Under the pieces are notes generated by a model. The model did not search any database. It saw only the letters and a list, made by a program, of their open reading frames with translations, and was not told the origin of the DNA. This document shows positions 1 to 6,119 of a DNA stretch of 6,119 nucleotides, piece by piece. Both the position numbers and the translations under genes were made by a program. Location of the stretch: positions 1-6,119 of the forward strand of contig JAPKCZ010000138.1 in NCBI GenBank assembly GCA_028822745.1, in the 5' to 3' direction. Numbering within the stretch: the first letter of the stretch is position 1; the number at the start of each line of letters is the position of its first letter. This DNA is from Kiritimatiellia bacterium (GTDB lineage Bacteria; Verrucomicrobiota; Kiritimatiellia; UBA8416; JAIOPI01).

Positions 1-1
1 G

Positions 2-19
2 GACGCCGAGGACGCAGAG
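2..19. repeat. Degenerate 9-base tandem repeat (two copies)
   Basis: Two adjacent 9-base units, GACGCCGAG and GACGCAGAG, differ at one position. The following bases (AAGAGATCGCGAG) keep the purine-rich style. The window begins inside this stretch, so it may be the end of a longer minisatellite-like array lying to the left. Two copies alone are weak evidence, so confidence is modest. Confidence 0.4.
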
Positions 20-42
20 AAGAGATCGCGAGAATCCGTCGG

Positions 43-79
43 CCTACGGGTCAGCCACCGCGAGGTCCTACGGGCTCAG
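43..79. repeat. Short direct repeat CCTACGGG(c)TCAG
   Basis: CCTACGGGTCAG at 43-54 recurs as CCTACGGGCTCAG at 67-79, with one inserted base, 24 bases apart. Together with the tandem units at 2-19 this suggests that bases 1-80 are repetitive intergenic DNA, not coding sequence. No function can be assigned. The rest of bases 80-226 is AT-richer and shows only a bulged hairpin at 112-129 (GCCC/GGGC outer stem, TTG/CAA inner stem). Confidence 0.3.
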
Positions 80-226
80 GATCTTCTACTTGAATTAGGC
101 GTTTACGCTGCGCCCTTGTCACAATGGGCACGTGTGACTACAGTCATAAAATCATTCAACATATTGGAAGGCGCCCTAGGCGTTCCTTTAGCGCTTTCTT
201 TTAAGAAACAAAGAGCACGCAAAATA

Positions 227-889
227 ATGATTCTATTTGCAGCAGACCAACATTATGGCCAGCACTGTGGGCGGGTGCTTTACGAGCAATTGAAAGATGA
301 ATTCCCAATGGAATTTCATGAGAATGATTGGTCCTGTTTTGAGCAGGATCTCGTCAGTCGCTACGATCTACTTGTGCTCAACTTGATTGCAGACACGTGC
401 GGTGTGCCACCGCCCGCGGCGGCGGCTGAGCCCTGCGTTGACGCTTTCGTCAGAGCGGGCAAACCCATTCTTCTGCTGCATGGCGCCAGCGCTGCCTTCT
501 GGCCCTGGGCCTGGTGGCGATCCTTGGTGGGGTACCGATGGGTCCGGCCGCAGGACCCCGATGGGGTTGAGGCCAGCCACCATCCGCGCCGCCCATACCT
601 TGCAAAGGTGTCGAAAACACAGCATCCACTTTCGACGCATCTTCAGGATGTAGACATGCCCGAGGATGAAATTTATCTTAATCTGGAGCAAACGGCTGCG
701 GTGGTTACGTTGATGGAGACACGCACCGACGAGGGCACCTTTCCAATGTGCTATGAAACCATGACGCCTTTTGGCGGACACATTGCCGCCTACCTTCCCG
801 GCCATCTGCCAGAAGTGGTCGCACAGCCGGGCAACGTCGCCAACTGCCGCGCGCTGATTCGCTGGCTGCTGGACCCGAATGGCACTTAG
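227..889 (+). CDS. ThuA-like (trehalose-utilisation type) domain protein
   Basis: A 220-residue single-domain protein that looks like the ThuA family, which has a class I glutamine-amidotransferase-like flavodoxin fold and is often found near sugar-metabolism genes. What I see: an N-terminal beta strand (MILFAAD), an acidic alpha/beta region with YDLLVLN around 46-52, the strand-turn GKPILLLHGAS (78-88) typical of the family core, a tryptophan-rich segment (91-105), HPL at 133-135, DEIY at 147-150, CYET at 175-178, and GGHIAAYLPGH (183-193) near the C-terminus. The length fits a lone ThuA domain. The frame stays open upstream to the window start, but the family core begins at this ATG, and a weak AAGAG at 211-215 lies 11 bases before it. 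The TTG at 116 would add 37 residues unlike the family. There is no signal peptide, so it is probably cytoplasmic. Enzymatic activity is not established for most of the family, and the substrate is unknown. Confidence 0.8.
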   Translation: MILFAADQHYGQHCGRVLYEQLKDEFPMEFHENDWSCFEQDLVSRYDLLVLNLIADTCGVPPPAAAAEPCVDAFVRAGKPILLLHGASAAFWPWAWWRSLVGYRWVRPQDPDGVEASHHPRRPYLAKVSKTQHPLSTHLQDVDMPEDEIYLNLEQTAAVVTLMETRTDEGTFPMCYETMTPFGGHIAAYLPGHLPEVVAQPGNVANCRALIRWLLDPNGT

Positions 890-942
890 ATAAGGTCGTT
901 TTCGATGAGGTGGAACCGTGTTTGTCATCGACGGGTATGTGA

Positions 943-1023
943 GTGTGTGTGGGAGTGTGGGAGTGAGTGTGAGAAGGCATAGCCTTCGTAGGGCGATCCT
1001 CTCTCCCACACACCCACACACAT
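943..1023. repeat. 81-base imperfect palindrome with GT/CA-rich arms
   Basis: The left arm (943-967, GTGTGTGTGGGAGTG...) and right arm (999-1023, ...CCCACACACCCACACACAT) are reverse complements at 22 of 25 positions, separated by 31 bases. Inside the spacer sits a perfect hairpin, GAAGGC-ATA-GCCTTC (973-987), followed by GTAGGGCGATCC. The arms are near-simple repeats (GTGTGGGAGTG units), so slippage could change their length. Neither side has a T-run, so it is not a standard intrinsic terminator, although a transcript could fold strongly here after the ThuA-like gene. It could be a dispersed intergenic repeat or small palindromic element. That it occurs elsewhere in the genome is inference. 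Confidence 0.65.
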
Positions 1024-1092
1024 GGCACGTGCGGAAAGTTATAAATACGAAACAGGAGCTTATCAAAGTGCCATTCGCTGCTCGACCCTTCT

Positions 1093-1121
1093 TTGAATGG
1101 GTAGGGGCCCTCGGTTAATAT
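1093..1121 (+). promoter_or_regulatory. Candidate sigma70-type promoter for the protease-propeller gene
   Basis: TTGAAT (1093-1098) and TAATAT (1116-1121) are separated by exactly 17 bases, and each matches the consensus hexamers at four of six positions. It would give a leader of roughly 160 bases before the ATG at 1289, containing a small stem at 1146-1162. This is found by eye only; such matches occur by chance, and the organism's promoter consensus is unknown. Confidence 0.25.
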
Positions 1122-1274
1122 GCACCCCGTCTGTGATACGGTAAAGTCGGAATCATGCCGACAATCTCGGGTTTTAGCCTCTTGTCGAAAGTCAGGGGTA
1201 GGGGATAAGCTATTTTCAACATGAGTCTGATCTATTCGTCAACTCCTCTTCCCTTATGAAACACGTCACTAAAC

Positions 1275-1280
1275 GAAGGA
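1275..1280 (+). promoter_or_regulatory. Ribosome-binding site fixing the start at 1289
   Basis: GAAGGA ends 8 bases before the ATG at 1289, which is ideal spacing. The alternative in-frame ATG at 1256 is preceded by pyrimidine-rich sequence (CTCCTCTTCCCTT) with no Shine-Dalgarno match. Starting at 1289 also gives a normal-length signal peptide. Confidence 0.65.
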
Positions 1281-1288
1281 CCTCCCTA

Positions 1289-4200
1289 ATGTATTTACGA
1301 CACACCATCTTATCTTGGGCGCGCAGGGCGTGCTGTCTGCTCTGGTTGTGCTGCTGCTTGGCGGCGCAAGCCGATTCCGCCCAGCAGCCGTCTGGTGCGG
1401 AAGCGCTGTTTAAAACGCTCGACCCGTTCTATCGCCAGCACGTTGTGGCGGACGGGCTGTTGGTCGCTGGGTCGGAGAACGTCTCCATGCATGCCTTGCG
1501 TGAAGTGAAATACCTGGCACAGAAGGTCCTGGCCAACCGGCCCGACGTGATGAAAGCTCTTTGCGAAAAGAATATGTATGTGACCGTCATGGCGCACTCT
1601 GAAATGCAGACCGACCTGCCCGAATGCCGGGGGATGTCAATCTGGTGGGCCTATCGCGCCCGCGGCCTGGGCGGCAGGCCGGTCAGTTGTGGCGAGGAGA
1701 ATCTGCTTAATCTCAAGGGGGACCCCTGGGAAGGTGAAAACATTTTCATTCATGAGTTCGCCCACGGGCTTCAGGGCGTTTTGGGTGCCAGGGACGAGAC
1801 GTTCAACGCACAGCTCAAGGCGCTGTACGATGAGGCCGACAAGAGCGGTCGCTTTCGCGGCTACGGGATCAGCAACCTGGCGGAGTTCTGGGCTGAGGGC
1901 GTCCAAGCGTGGTTCAACTGCAATGGGGCCATCCGCCCGAAATCAGGCGGCGGCACTAGCTCTTTTGAGGTCGTCGGGCCGCGTGGCGAGCACGTCTGCC
2001 ACCTGAGAACGCGCGCACAGATGAAGCAGCACATGCCGGCCTACGCCGCACTTCTCGACACGTCGTTTCGGCAAAATGCATGGGTCTATGTGCCCGTGGC
2101 GAAGCGACTTGACGAGCCGCACCTGAAGGGCTTTGATCCGAAGCATGCACCCACGTTTCGTTGGCCTGCCGCGGTGGTCGAGGGCTTTGATCGTATTGAG
2201 GCCGAAAGAAAAGCGGCCCGCGCCGCCAAGGCCGCAGAAGCGGAGGTCTCCGCTGTCCGCTTGAACAGCGGGGGCACCGATGCCGTCACCCGTATGAATG
2301 CATGGAAACAGCATGTAAAACTCAAGCAGGAATCGCTCTTCAAGGATATCAAATGGACGGCTGTGGGTCCCCGGATACAGGGCGGCAAAATCGAAAGCAT
2401 CTGGTCGGTTAAGACACGCAAATCGACCCTCTACTGTGGCAGCGGGTCGGGCAACCTTTGGAAGAGCGAGAACAACGGCACGACTTGGACGCCGATCTTC
2501 GAGAGCGAGTCCACGTTCTCCATCTCAGTGGTAACGGTGTCCGACAACGACCCCAACCTGGTCTGGGTCGGCACGGGCGAACCGCACATGGCCCGCAGCT
2601 CCTTTGCCGGAACAGGCGTCTTCAAGTCCATGGATGCAGGGGCCACATGGCAAAACATGGGGCTCAATGATACGCACCATATCGGTCGGGTCATTATCGA
2701 CCCAGAGGATCCGGATGTTGTGTATGTTGCCGCGCTGGGACACCAGTATACCTACAACGAGGAACGCGGCGTATTCAAAACCACGGACGGCGGCAAGACC
2801 TGGGAGAAGAGCCTCTACATCTCCGAGAAGGTCGGCGTGGTGGAACTCGCCATGGACCCGTCCGACAATAGGACGCTGTATGCCGTTGCCTGGGAGCGCG
2901 ACAGGAAGGCCTGGAACAATGTCGTTGCCGGCCCCGGCAGCGGAATCTACAAGTCGACCGACGCAGGCAAGACGTGGGAGCTTCTGACCAATGGACTGCC
3001 CACCGGTGAGCAGGTTGGCCGAATGGGTATCGCCATCGCGCCATCCAATCCAAAGGTTGTCTACATCATCTGCGACCACCGCGGCGTGGGGGGCGAAGTC
3101 TATCGCTCCGACAATAAGGGCAAGAGCTGGCGCAAGACCCATGAGGGCAATGTCAAGACTGGGATCGGTTATGATTTCTGCCTCATCAGGGTTCTGCCGG
3201 ACAATGAAGACGAGATTTTCATCGTGGGGTTCAACCTGCTCTATTCACCCGACGCAGGCAAGACCCAGACCAGTATTTCCGAGCGTATCGTGCCCTTGCT
3301 CTCCTACAAGGCCCGCCGCCAGACACCCCATTGCGACAATCACGACATGTTCATCGATCCCGACGATCCTGACAGGATCATGATTGGCACCGATGGCGGG
3401 CTCTACATATCTCACGACAGAGGCAAGATCTGGCTTCATGTCAATACGCTGCCGATTGCCGAGTTCTACGCGATCTCTGTGGATATGGGTGAGCCGTACC
3501 GAATATGGGGAGGCACCCAGGATAACGGCATTCTTGGTGGCGAAGCAAAACCCATGACCCTCGGCCAGGAGCACTGGAATTGGAACCACGGGGGCGATAA
3601 TTATGTCACAAGGATCGACCCCAACGACCTGGATACGATGTATTCCGAGGGCATGTTCGGATCCATGGGGCGAAAAAACCTGAAGACGGGTAAGGGGCGC
3701 GGTATCCGGCCCGGCCCGGCCCCGGACGGCACGAAACTGCGATTCAACTGGATGACCCCCTTCATCCTGTCGCATTACGACTCCAAGACGCTCTACGCCG
3801 GCGCCAACATGCTTTTCAAGAGCGAAAACAGAGGTGACGAATGGACATGCATAAGTCCCGACCTGTCCACCCAACCGGGTCCGGAGAAGCGTGGCAACGT
3901 TCCCTTCGGTACCATCACCGACATTTCTGAATCCGAGCTGAAGAAGGGTTTGCTCTATGCCGGAACCGATGATGGCCAGGTCCACGTGACGAAGGACGAC
4001 GGCGCTAGCTGGACAAAGATCAACCAGGGCTTGCCCGACAAATGGGTGAGCCGCATCGTCGCATCGAAATACGACGCAGGCACCGTGTTTGTTTCGCTGA
4101 CCGGATACCGGGAGGATGACTTTGAAACGTATCTCTACATGTCGACCGATTTCGGAAAGACATGGGGATCCATCGCGAACAACCTGCCTTCGGAGTCGGT

Positions 4201-4450
4201 CAATGTGATACGCGAAGATCCGAGCGACCGGGATATTCTATACGTGGGCACCGAACTGGGCGCCTACTGTTCCATCGACCGGGGCAAAACATGGCAGTCG
4301 CTTTGCAATCACCTTCCGACGACGCCGGTTCATGACATCGCCGTTCATCCCAGGGAAGGCGATCTGGTCATTGGCACCCATGGAAGAAGCGCCTTTGTTC
4401 TAGACACAGCGATACTCAAGAAAGTGAAGCAAGACCATAGCGGATTATGA
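1289..4450 (+). CDS. Secreted ATLF-like zinc metallopeptidase fused to a sortilin/BNR-type beta-propeller
   Basis: A 1053-residue exported protein (numbering from the ATG at 1289). Residues 1-28 form a Sec signal peptide with a Cys/Leu-rich core and a likely AQA|D cleavage site. Residues about 29-300 form a peptidase domain with HEFAH at 155-159, Tyr192 and Glu199 (NLAEFWAEG). The seven-residue Tyr-to-Glu spacing matches the catalytic Tyr and third zinc ligand of anthrax lethal factor (Y728/E735) and PPEP-1 (Y178/E185), as I recall them. An Ala/Lys/Glu-rich helix (about 302-322) leads to a propeller from about 351 to the end, which opens with W-T-A-V-G-P-R. Eleven Asp-boxes (SxDxGxTW type) end at 400, 454, 505, 563, 614, 660, 715, 852, 908, 959 and 1002; the one at 660 has Gln for Trp. 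A 137-residue gap between the seventh and eighth boxes holds HWNWNHGGD and GGTQDNG blades without a box, suggesting about 13-14 blades. Such propellers are often labelled glycosyl hydrolase, but I see no proven glycosidase site. It probably acts in the periplasm or outside the cell; the substrate is unknown. Confidence 0.85.
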   Translation: MYLRHTILSWARRACCLLWLCCCLAAQADSAQQPSGAEALFKTLDPFYRQHVVADGLLVAGSENVSMHALREVKYLAQKVLANRPDVMKALCEKNMYVTVMAHSEMQTDLPECRGMSIWWAYRARGLGGRPVSCGEENLLNLKGDPWEGENIFIHEFAHGLQGVLGARDETFNAQLKALYDEADKSGRFRGYGISNLAEFWAEGVQAWFNCNGAIRPKSGGGTSSFEVVGPRGEHVCHLRTRAQMKQHMPAYAALLDTSFRQNAWVYVPVAKRLDEPHLKGFDPKHAPTFRWPAAVVEGFDRIEAERKAARAAKAAEAEVSAVRLNSGGTDAVTRMNAWKQHVKLKQESLFKDIKWTAVGPRIQGGKIESIWSVKTRKSTLYCGSGSGNLWKSENNGTTWTPIFESESTFSISVVTVSDNDPNLVWVGTGEPHMARSSFAGTGVFKSMDAGATWQNMGLNDTHHIGRVIIDPEDPDVVYVAALGHQYTYNEERGVFKTTDGGKTWEKSLYISEKVGVVELAMDPSDNRTLYAVAWERDRKAWNNVVAGPGSGIYKSTDAGKTWELLTNGLPTGEQVGRMGIAIAPSNPKVVYIICDHRGVGGEVYRSDNKGKSWRKTHEGNVKTGIGYDFCLIRVLPDNEDEIFIVGFNLLYSPDAGKTQTSISERIVPLLSYKARRQTPHCDNHDMFIDPDDPDRIMIGTDGGLYISHDRGKIWLHVNTLPIAEFYAISVDMGEPYRIWGGTQDNGILGGEAKPMTLGQEHWNWNHGGDNYVTRIDPNDLDTMYSEGMFGSMGRKNLKTGKGRGIRPGPAPDGTKLRFNWMTPFILSHYDSKTLYAGANMLFKSENRGDEWTCISPDLSTQPGPEKRGNVPFGTITDISESELKKGLLYAGTDDGQVHVTKDDGASWTKINQGLPDKWVSRIVASKYDAGTVFVSLTGYREDDFETYLYMSTDFGKTWGSIANNLPSESVNVIREDPSDRDILYVGTELGAYCSIDRGKTWQSLCNHLPTTPVHDIAVHPREGDLVIGTHGRSAFVLDTAILKKVKQDHSGL

Positions 4451-4515
4451 AGCTCCACAGGCTAAGCCGTTTCGTGCATCGGTGGGCGATACGAATTGCA
4501 GACGGGTACCGTCGA
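4451..4515. other. 65-base convergent intergenic gap
   Basis: The stop codons of the propeller gene and the oppositely directed PhyH gene face each other here. The only stem is GACGG-GTA-CCGTC at 4501-4513, with no T-run on either strand, so no convincing bidirectional terminator is visible. Confidence 0.5.
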
Positions 4516-5301
4516 TCAGTCCAGGGTGAGTTCGCCTTCACCAAACAGGATGGGGAAAGTCACAGGCTTGCCGCTCGTATAGCATGTTGAGGCATCCATG
4601 TAGCAGGCGCTGAATGCCCGGCGCGATTGCGTGCTGTTGTTCTTGTCAGAGGAATGCAGCAACCAGTTGTGAAGCAGCACGGCTTCGCCGGCTTGGAGCT
4701 CAAGATGCACGATGTTTTTGCTGCAGTGTTCGTCGGCCTGATCGGGTGTGAGAAAACCGAACTCGTGGTCGGGGTTGATCAGCGCTCGGTGGCTGCCTGG
4801 GATCACCTGAACACAACCGTTCTCAGCCGTCGCCGGGTCCAGAGCGGTCCAGAGGGTCACTTGCGGGTCGCGATCGAGATTCCTCCAGCGGTCCTGGTGC
4901 CATGGAAGCTTCGTGCCCATGCCGGCGGGCTTGTTCATGAACATGGCGCGGAAGCAGGCGATGCGGGCATTGGCACCGTATACACGCGAACAGATATCCC
5001 GGAACAGCGGGTGTTGCATGAGTTCGAGGTACAAGGGGTCCTGTTCGAGACCCTGGATCTTGCGATAGTTTAGTGTCGCGCCTTTGTGGCCATTGCTCTG
5101 CTTGCCGGCGTCGTTGTAATCCCCGGTCGCACCATCAAGCTGCATCATCGTGCGGCTGTAGTCGATGTCCGCCGTGCCGAGCATGATGTCATCGATGCGC
5201 TGCTGCAGCGCCTTAAGTTGCGAATCGTCCAGCAGCGTTTTCAGTACCAGGAATCCGTCGCGCTGGTATGTTTCCCATTGCGTATCGCTAAGTATGTCCA
5301 T
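4516..5301 (-). CDS. Phytanoyl-CoA dioxygenase (PhyH) family Fe(II)/2-oxoglutarate oxygenase
   Basis: A 261-residue cytoplasmic enzyme of the PhyH family, which couples 2-oxoglutarate decarboxylation to hydroxylation of a small molecule. What I see: the typical N-terminal entry WETYQRDGFLVLKTLL (9-24); the first metal ligands in WHQD (His135, Asp137); the core strand and turn VTLWTALDPATAENGCVQVIPGSH (148-171, abbreviated as T-L-W-T-A-L-D and G-S-H); the distal His216 in LLHSS; and Arg227 eleven residues later, the expected 2-oxoglutarate-binding Arg. The full facial triad is intact and the length is typical. The frame stays open 57 codons further upstream, but ATG 5301 has a perfect AGGAGGA six bases before it, and the upstream extension crosses the divergent promoter region. 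The AraC gene upstream points away, suggesting direct regulation. The substrate cannot be told from sequence: relatives hydroxylate lipids, ectoine, halogenated or secondary metabolites, and many are unknown. Confidence 0.92.
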   Translation of the reverse strand: MDILSDTQWETYQRDGFLVLKTLLDDSQLKALQQRIDDIMLGTADIDYSRTMMQLDGATGDYNDAGKQSNGHKGATLNYRKIQGLEQDPLYLELMQHPLFRDICSRVYGANARIACFRAMFMNKPAGMGTKLPWHQDRWRNLDRDPQVTLWTALDPATAENGCVQVIPGSHRALINPDHEFGFLTPDQADEHCSKNIVHLELQAGEAVLLHNWLLHSSDKNNSTQSRRAFSACYMDASTCYTSGKPVTFPILFGEGELTLD

Positions 5302-5307
5302 GGTCTT

Positions 5308-5314
5308 TCCTCCT
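5308..5314 (-). promoter_or_regulatory. Strong ribosome-binding site fixing the PhyH start
   Basis: The minus strand reads AGGAGGA, then six bases (AAGACC), then the ATG at 5301-5299. This near-perfect anti-Shine-Dalgarno match sets the start of the PhyH gene here and argues against the longer open frame reaching 5472. Confidence 0.85.
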
Positions 5315-5345
5315 GTTGACAAAACGACATGATGAACTGCAATAA

Positions 5346-5380
5346 ACCTAAAGTATAGTTGTAAAAATGGCATATTAGGT
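5346..5380. promoter_or_regulatory. Candidate regulator operator: inverted repeat ACCTAA...TTAGGT
   Basis: ACCTAA (5346-5351) and TTAGGT (5375-5380) are perfect inverted copies with centres 29 bases apart. Flanking similarity (ATAAACCTAAAGTAT against CTATACCTAATATGC when read in the same sense) extends each half-site. The right half sits exactly where the -35 of the putative PhyH promoter (-10 at 5357-5352) would be. It could bind the adjacent AraC protein, but a 6-base inverted repeat in AT-rich DNA can arise by chance. Confidence 0.35.
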
Positions 5381-5395
5381 ATAGAAATCATAAGT

Positions 5396-6119
5396 ATGCA
5401 GCGTGAATGTGACCTTTTTGACTTACTGCCGGCGGATCGGGTCGACTCGGTCCAGAGACTATTGGCGGACATTCAAATCACCTTTGTCAGTTGTCGTTTC
5501 TGGCGCAAAGATGCGCCCTGGCGACTTTCGCGACGACGTGTCGCAGACAGTTTCCTGCTGGCGCCGATACGCGGGACGGTGGAGGTGACCCTTGATCACG
5601 CCTGTTACCGGGTCGAACCTGGTGATGTGCTGCTTCTGGCGGATGGCGTTCATCACGCGCTGGCTTTGGTGGGGCCGGAGCCCGTGCTGGAACAGGTGGC
5701 CCTGCACTGTTTCGTGACTAACGCCTGGCGACAAACCTTGCTGTCGCTATTCAAGACGCCCGTTGTGCATCTGCCCACGGGTACGGATTGGCATGAACGC
5801 TTGCGGCGTTTGAGCTGCCTGGCCGCGCACAATGACGATGTCGCCCAGCGCCGAGCTGAACTTCTCATCGCGGATTTTCTGGTGGCCCTGATCGAAGAGG
5901 GCGCACCTCTGGAATGGCCCGCGCGCAGCATTGACCCTCGCGTGGCGAGCGCCCTTCAGGTCGTGAGGGATACCTATGATGCCGACCTGACGGTGGATGG
6001 ACTCGCGCGGAAGGCTGGGCTGAGCGAGGTCCAGTTTCGCCACTTGTTTACACGCGCGACGGGCCAGACGCCACGCCGCTATATCGTGGAACATCGACTC
6101 AAGGTCGCTGTCGGCCTGC
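5396..6119 (+). CDS. AraC family transcriptional regulator (3' end cut by window)
   Basis: 241 residues are visible and the frame runs off the window. The N-terminal half looks like the cupin-type sensor domain of AraC proteins: strands around 52-66 (SFLLAPIRGTVEVTL), PGD at 75-77 and HH at 86-87. A helical linker follows (about 131-180). From about 183 the DNA-binding domain starts, with the first helix-turn-helix in LTVDGLARKAGLSEVQFRHL (198-217), then TRATGQTPRRYIVEHRLKVA (219-238). This matches the family pattern ending in GxTPxxYixxxRLxxA. The second helix-turn-helix is expected downstream, and probably only a short C-terminal remainder is missing. The ATG at 5396 is the first start in frame after the intergenic region; its ribosome-binding site is weak. 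It lies divergent to the PhyH gene, 94 bases away, so it is a likely local regulator. The inducer is unknown. Confidence 0.9.
   Translation, partial: MQRECDLFDLLPADRVDSVQRLLADIQITFVSCRFWRKDAPWRLSRRRVADSFLLAPIRGTVEVTLDHACYRVEPGDVLLLADGVHHALALVGPEPVLEQVALHCFVTNAWRQTLLSLFKTPVVHLPTGTDWHERLRRLSCLAAHNDDVAQRRAELLIADFLVALIEEGAPLEWPARSIDPRVASALQVVRDTYDADLTVDGLARKAGLSEVQFRHLFTRATGQTPRRYIVEHRLKVAVGL

Larger units (their letters stand above)
890..1288. other. 399-base intergenic region
   Basis: No convincing gene. Frames crossing it translate the GT/CA repeats into low-complexity Val/Ser/Gly or Pro/Thr/His peptides. Contents in order: the palindrome at 943-1023; an AT-rich patch TTATAAATAC at 1039-1048; an inverted repeat CCATTC (1071-1076)/GAATGG (1095-1100); a candidate promoter at 1093-1121; a 5-bp stem GTCGG/CCGAC (1146-1150/1158-1162) in what would be the leader; and the ribosome-binding site of the next gene at 1275-1280. 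Confidence 0.6.
5302..5395. promoter_or_regulatory. Divergent promoter region between PhyH and the AraC regulator
   Basis: A 94-base AT-rich stretch between two divergent starts. TATACT on the minus strand (5357-5352) could be the -10 of PhyH, and the overlapping TATAGT on the plus strand (5354-5359) the -10 of the regulator. Neither has a good -35 at 17 bases, as is common for activator-dependent promoters. A perfect TTGACA lies at 5316-5321 on the plus strand, but the sequence 17-19 bases beyond it is a poor -10. Promoter assignments are by eye; that both genes are transcribed from here follows from the layout. Confidence 0.5.

Noticed and set aside
2..226. Open frame from the window start into the ThuA-like gene, possibly an N-terminal extension or a fused upstream gene
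   Set aside because: The translated stretch derives partly from tandem repeats, shows no recognisable domain, and the ThuA core begins at the ATG at 227.
918..1118. 66-codon frame through the GT/CA palindrome, and frames on the other strand through the same region
   Set aside because: The peptides are low-complexity translations of the repeat and have no plausible domain.
1054..1118. 16-codon leader-like frame starting at GTG 1068, with AGGAG 9 bases upstream
   Set aside because: The peptide has no regulatory codon run, there is no attenuator structure after it, and so short a frame with a chance Shine-Dalgarno match is expected.
1289..1390. Lipoprotein or Tat signal in the propeller protein (Cys-rich core, Arg-Arg pairs)
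   Set aside because: No lipobox of the L-A/S-G/A-C kind precedes a Cys at the cleavage point, and the Arg pair lacks the twin-arginine context; AQA|D fits ordinary Sec cleavage.
3245..3985. Long minus-strand frames inside the propeller gene and plus-strand frames inside PhyH
   Set aside because: They are antisense shadows of clearly coding, GC-biased genes and have no recognisable domains or ribosome-binding sites.
4501..4513. GACGG-GTA-CCGTC stem as a terminator between the convergent genes
   Set aside because: The stem is only five base pairs and has no T-run on either strand.
5316..5346. Perfect TTGACA as the -35 of the AraC gene
   Set aside because: No acceptable -10 lies 16-19 bases downstream (GCAATA or AATAAA at best), and it overlaps the PhyH leader next to its ribosome-binding site.

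Overview
The window is bacterial, moderately GC-rich, gene-dense DNA with no RNA gene, CRISPR array, transposase or phage gene that I can see. It holds four protein genes: a ThuA-like protein, a large secreted protease/beta-propeller fusion, a phytanoyl-CoA dioxygenase (PhyH) family enzyme, and an AraC-type regulator cut off by the window end. This mix resembles Planctomycetes-Verrucomicrobia-Lentisphaerae type genomes. That placement is inferred from gene content only, and no marker gene is present to confirm it.

Layout. Bases 1-226 hold no convincing gene: they start with a degenerate 9-base tandem repeat, then a short direct repeat. The ThuA-like gene (227-889, +) follows. Bases 890-1288 are a 399-base intergenic stretch with an 81-base imperfect palindrome (GT-rich left arm, CA-rich right arm, a small perfect hairpin between them) and a candidate promoter. 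The largest gene (1289-4450, +) encodes a 1053-residue protein with a Sec signal peptide. Its N-terminal HEFAH zinc-peptidase domain resembles the anthrax-lethal-factor/Pro-Pro-endopeptidase fold, and is followed by an Ala/Lys/Glu-rich helix and a long sortilin/BNR-type propeller with eleven Asp-boxes. A 65-base gap separates it from the convergent PhyH gene (4516-5301, -). A 94-base divergent intergenic region with an inverted repeat separates PhyH from the AraC regulator (5396 to the window end, +).

How they may work together. The AraC and PhyH genes form a classic divergent regulator/target pair, so the regulator probably controls the dioxygenase and perhaps itself. The ThuA-like gene and the protease-propeller gene point the same way but are separated by about 400 bases and the repeat element, so I treat them as separate transcription units. 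No shared pathway can be proven from the sequence. The item most worth following up is the peptidase-propeller fusion, because the spacing of its putative catalytic Tyr and third zinc-binding Glu matches the lethal-factor family exactly.
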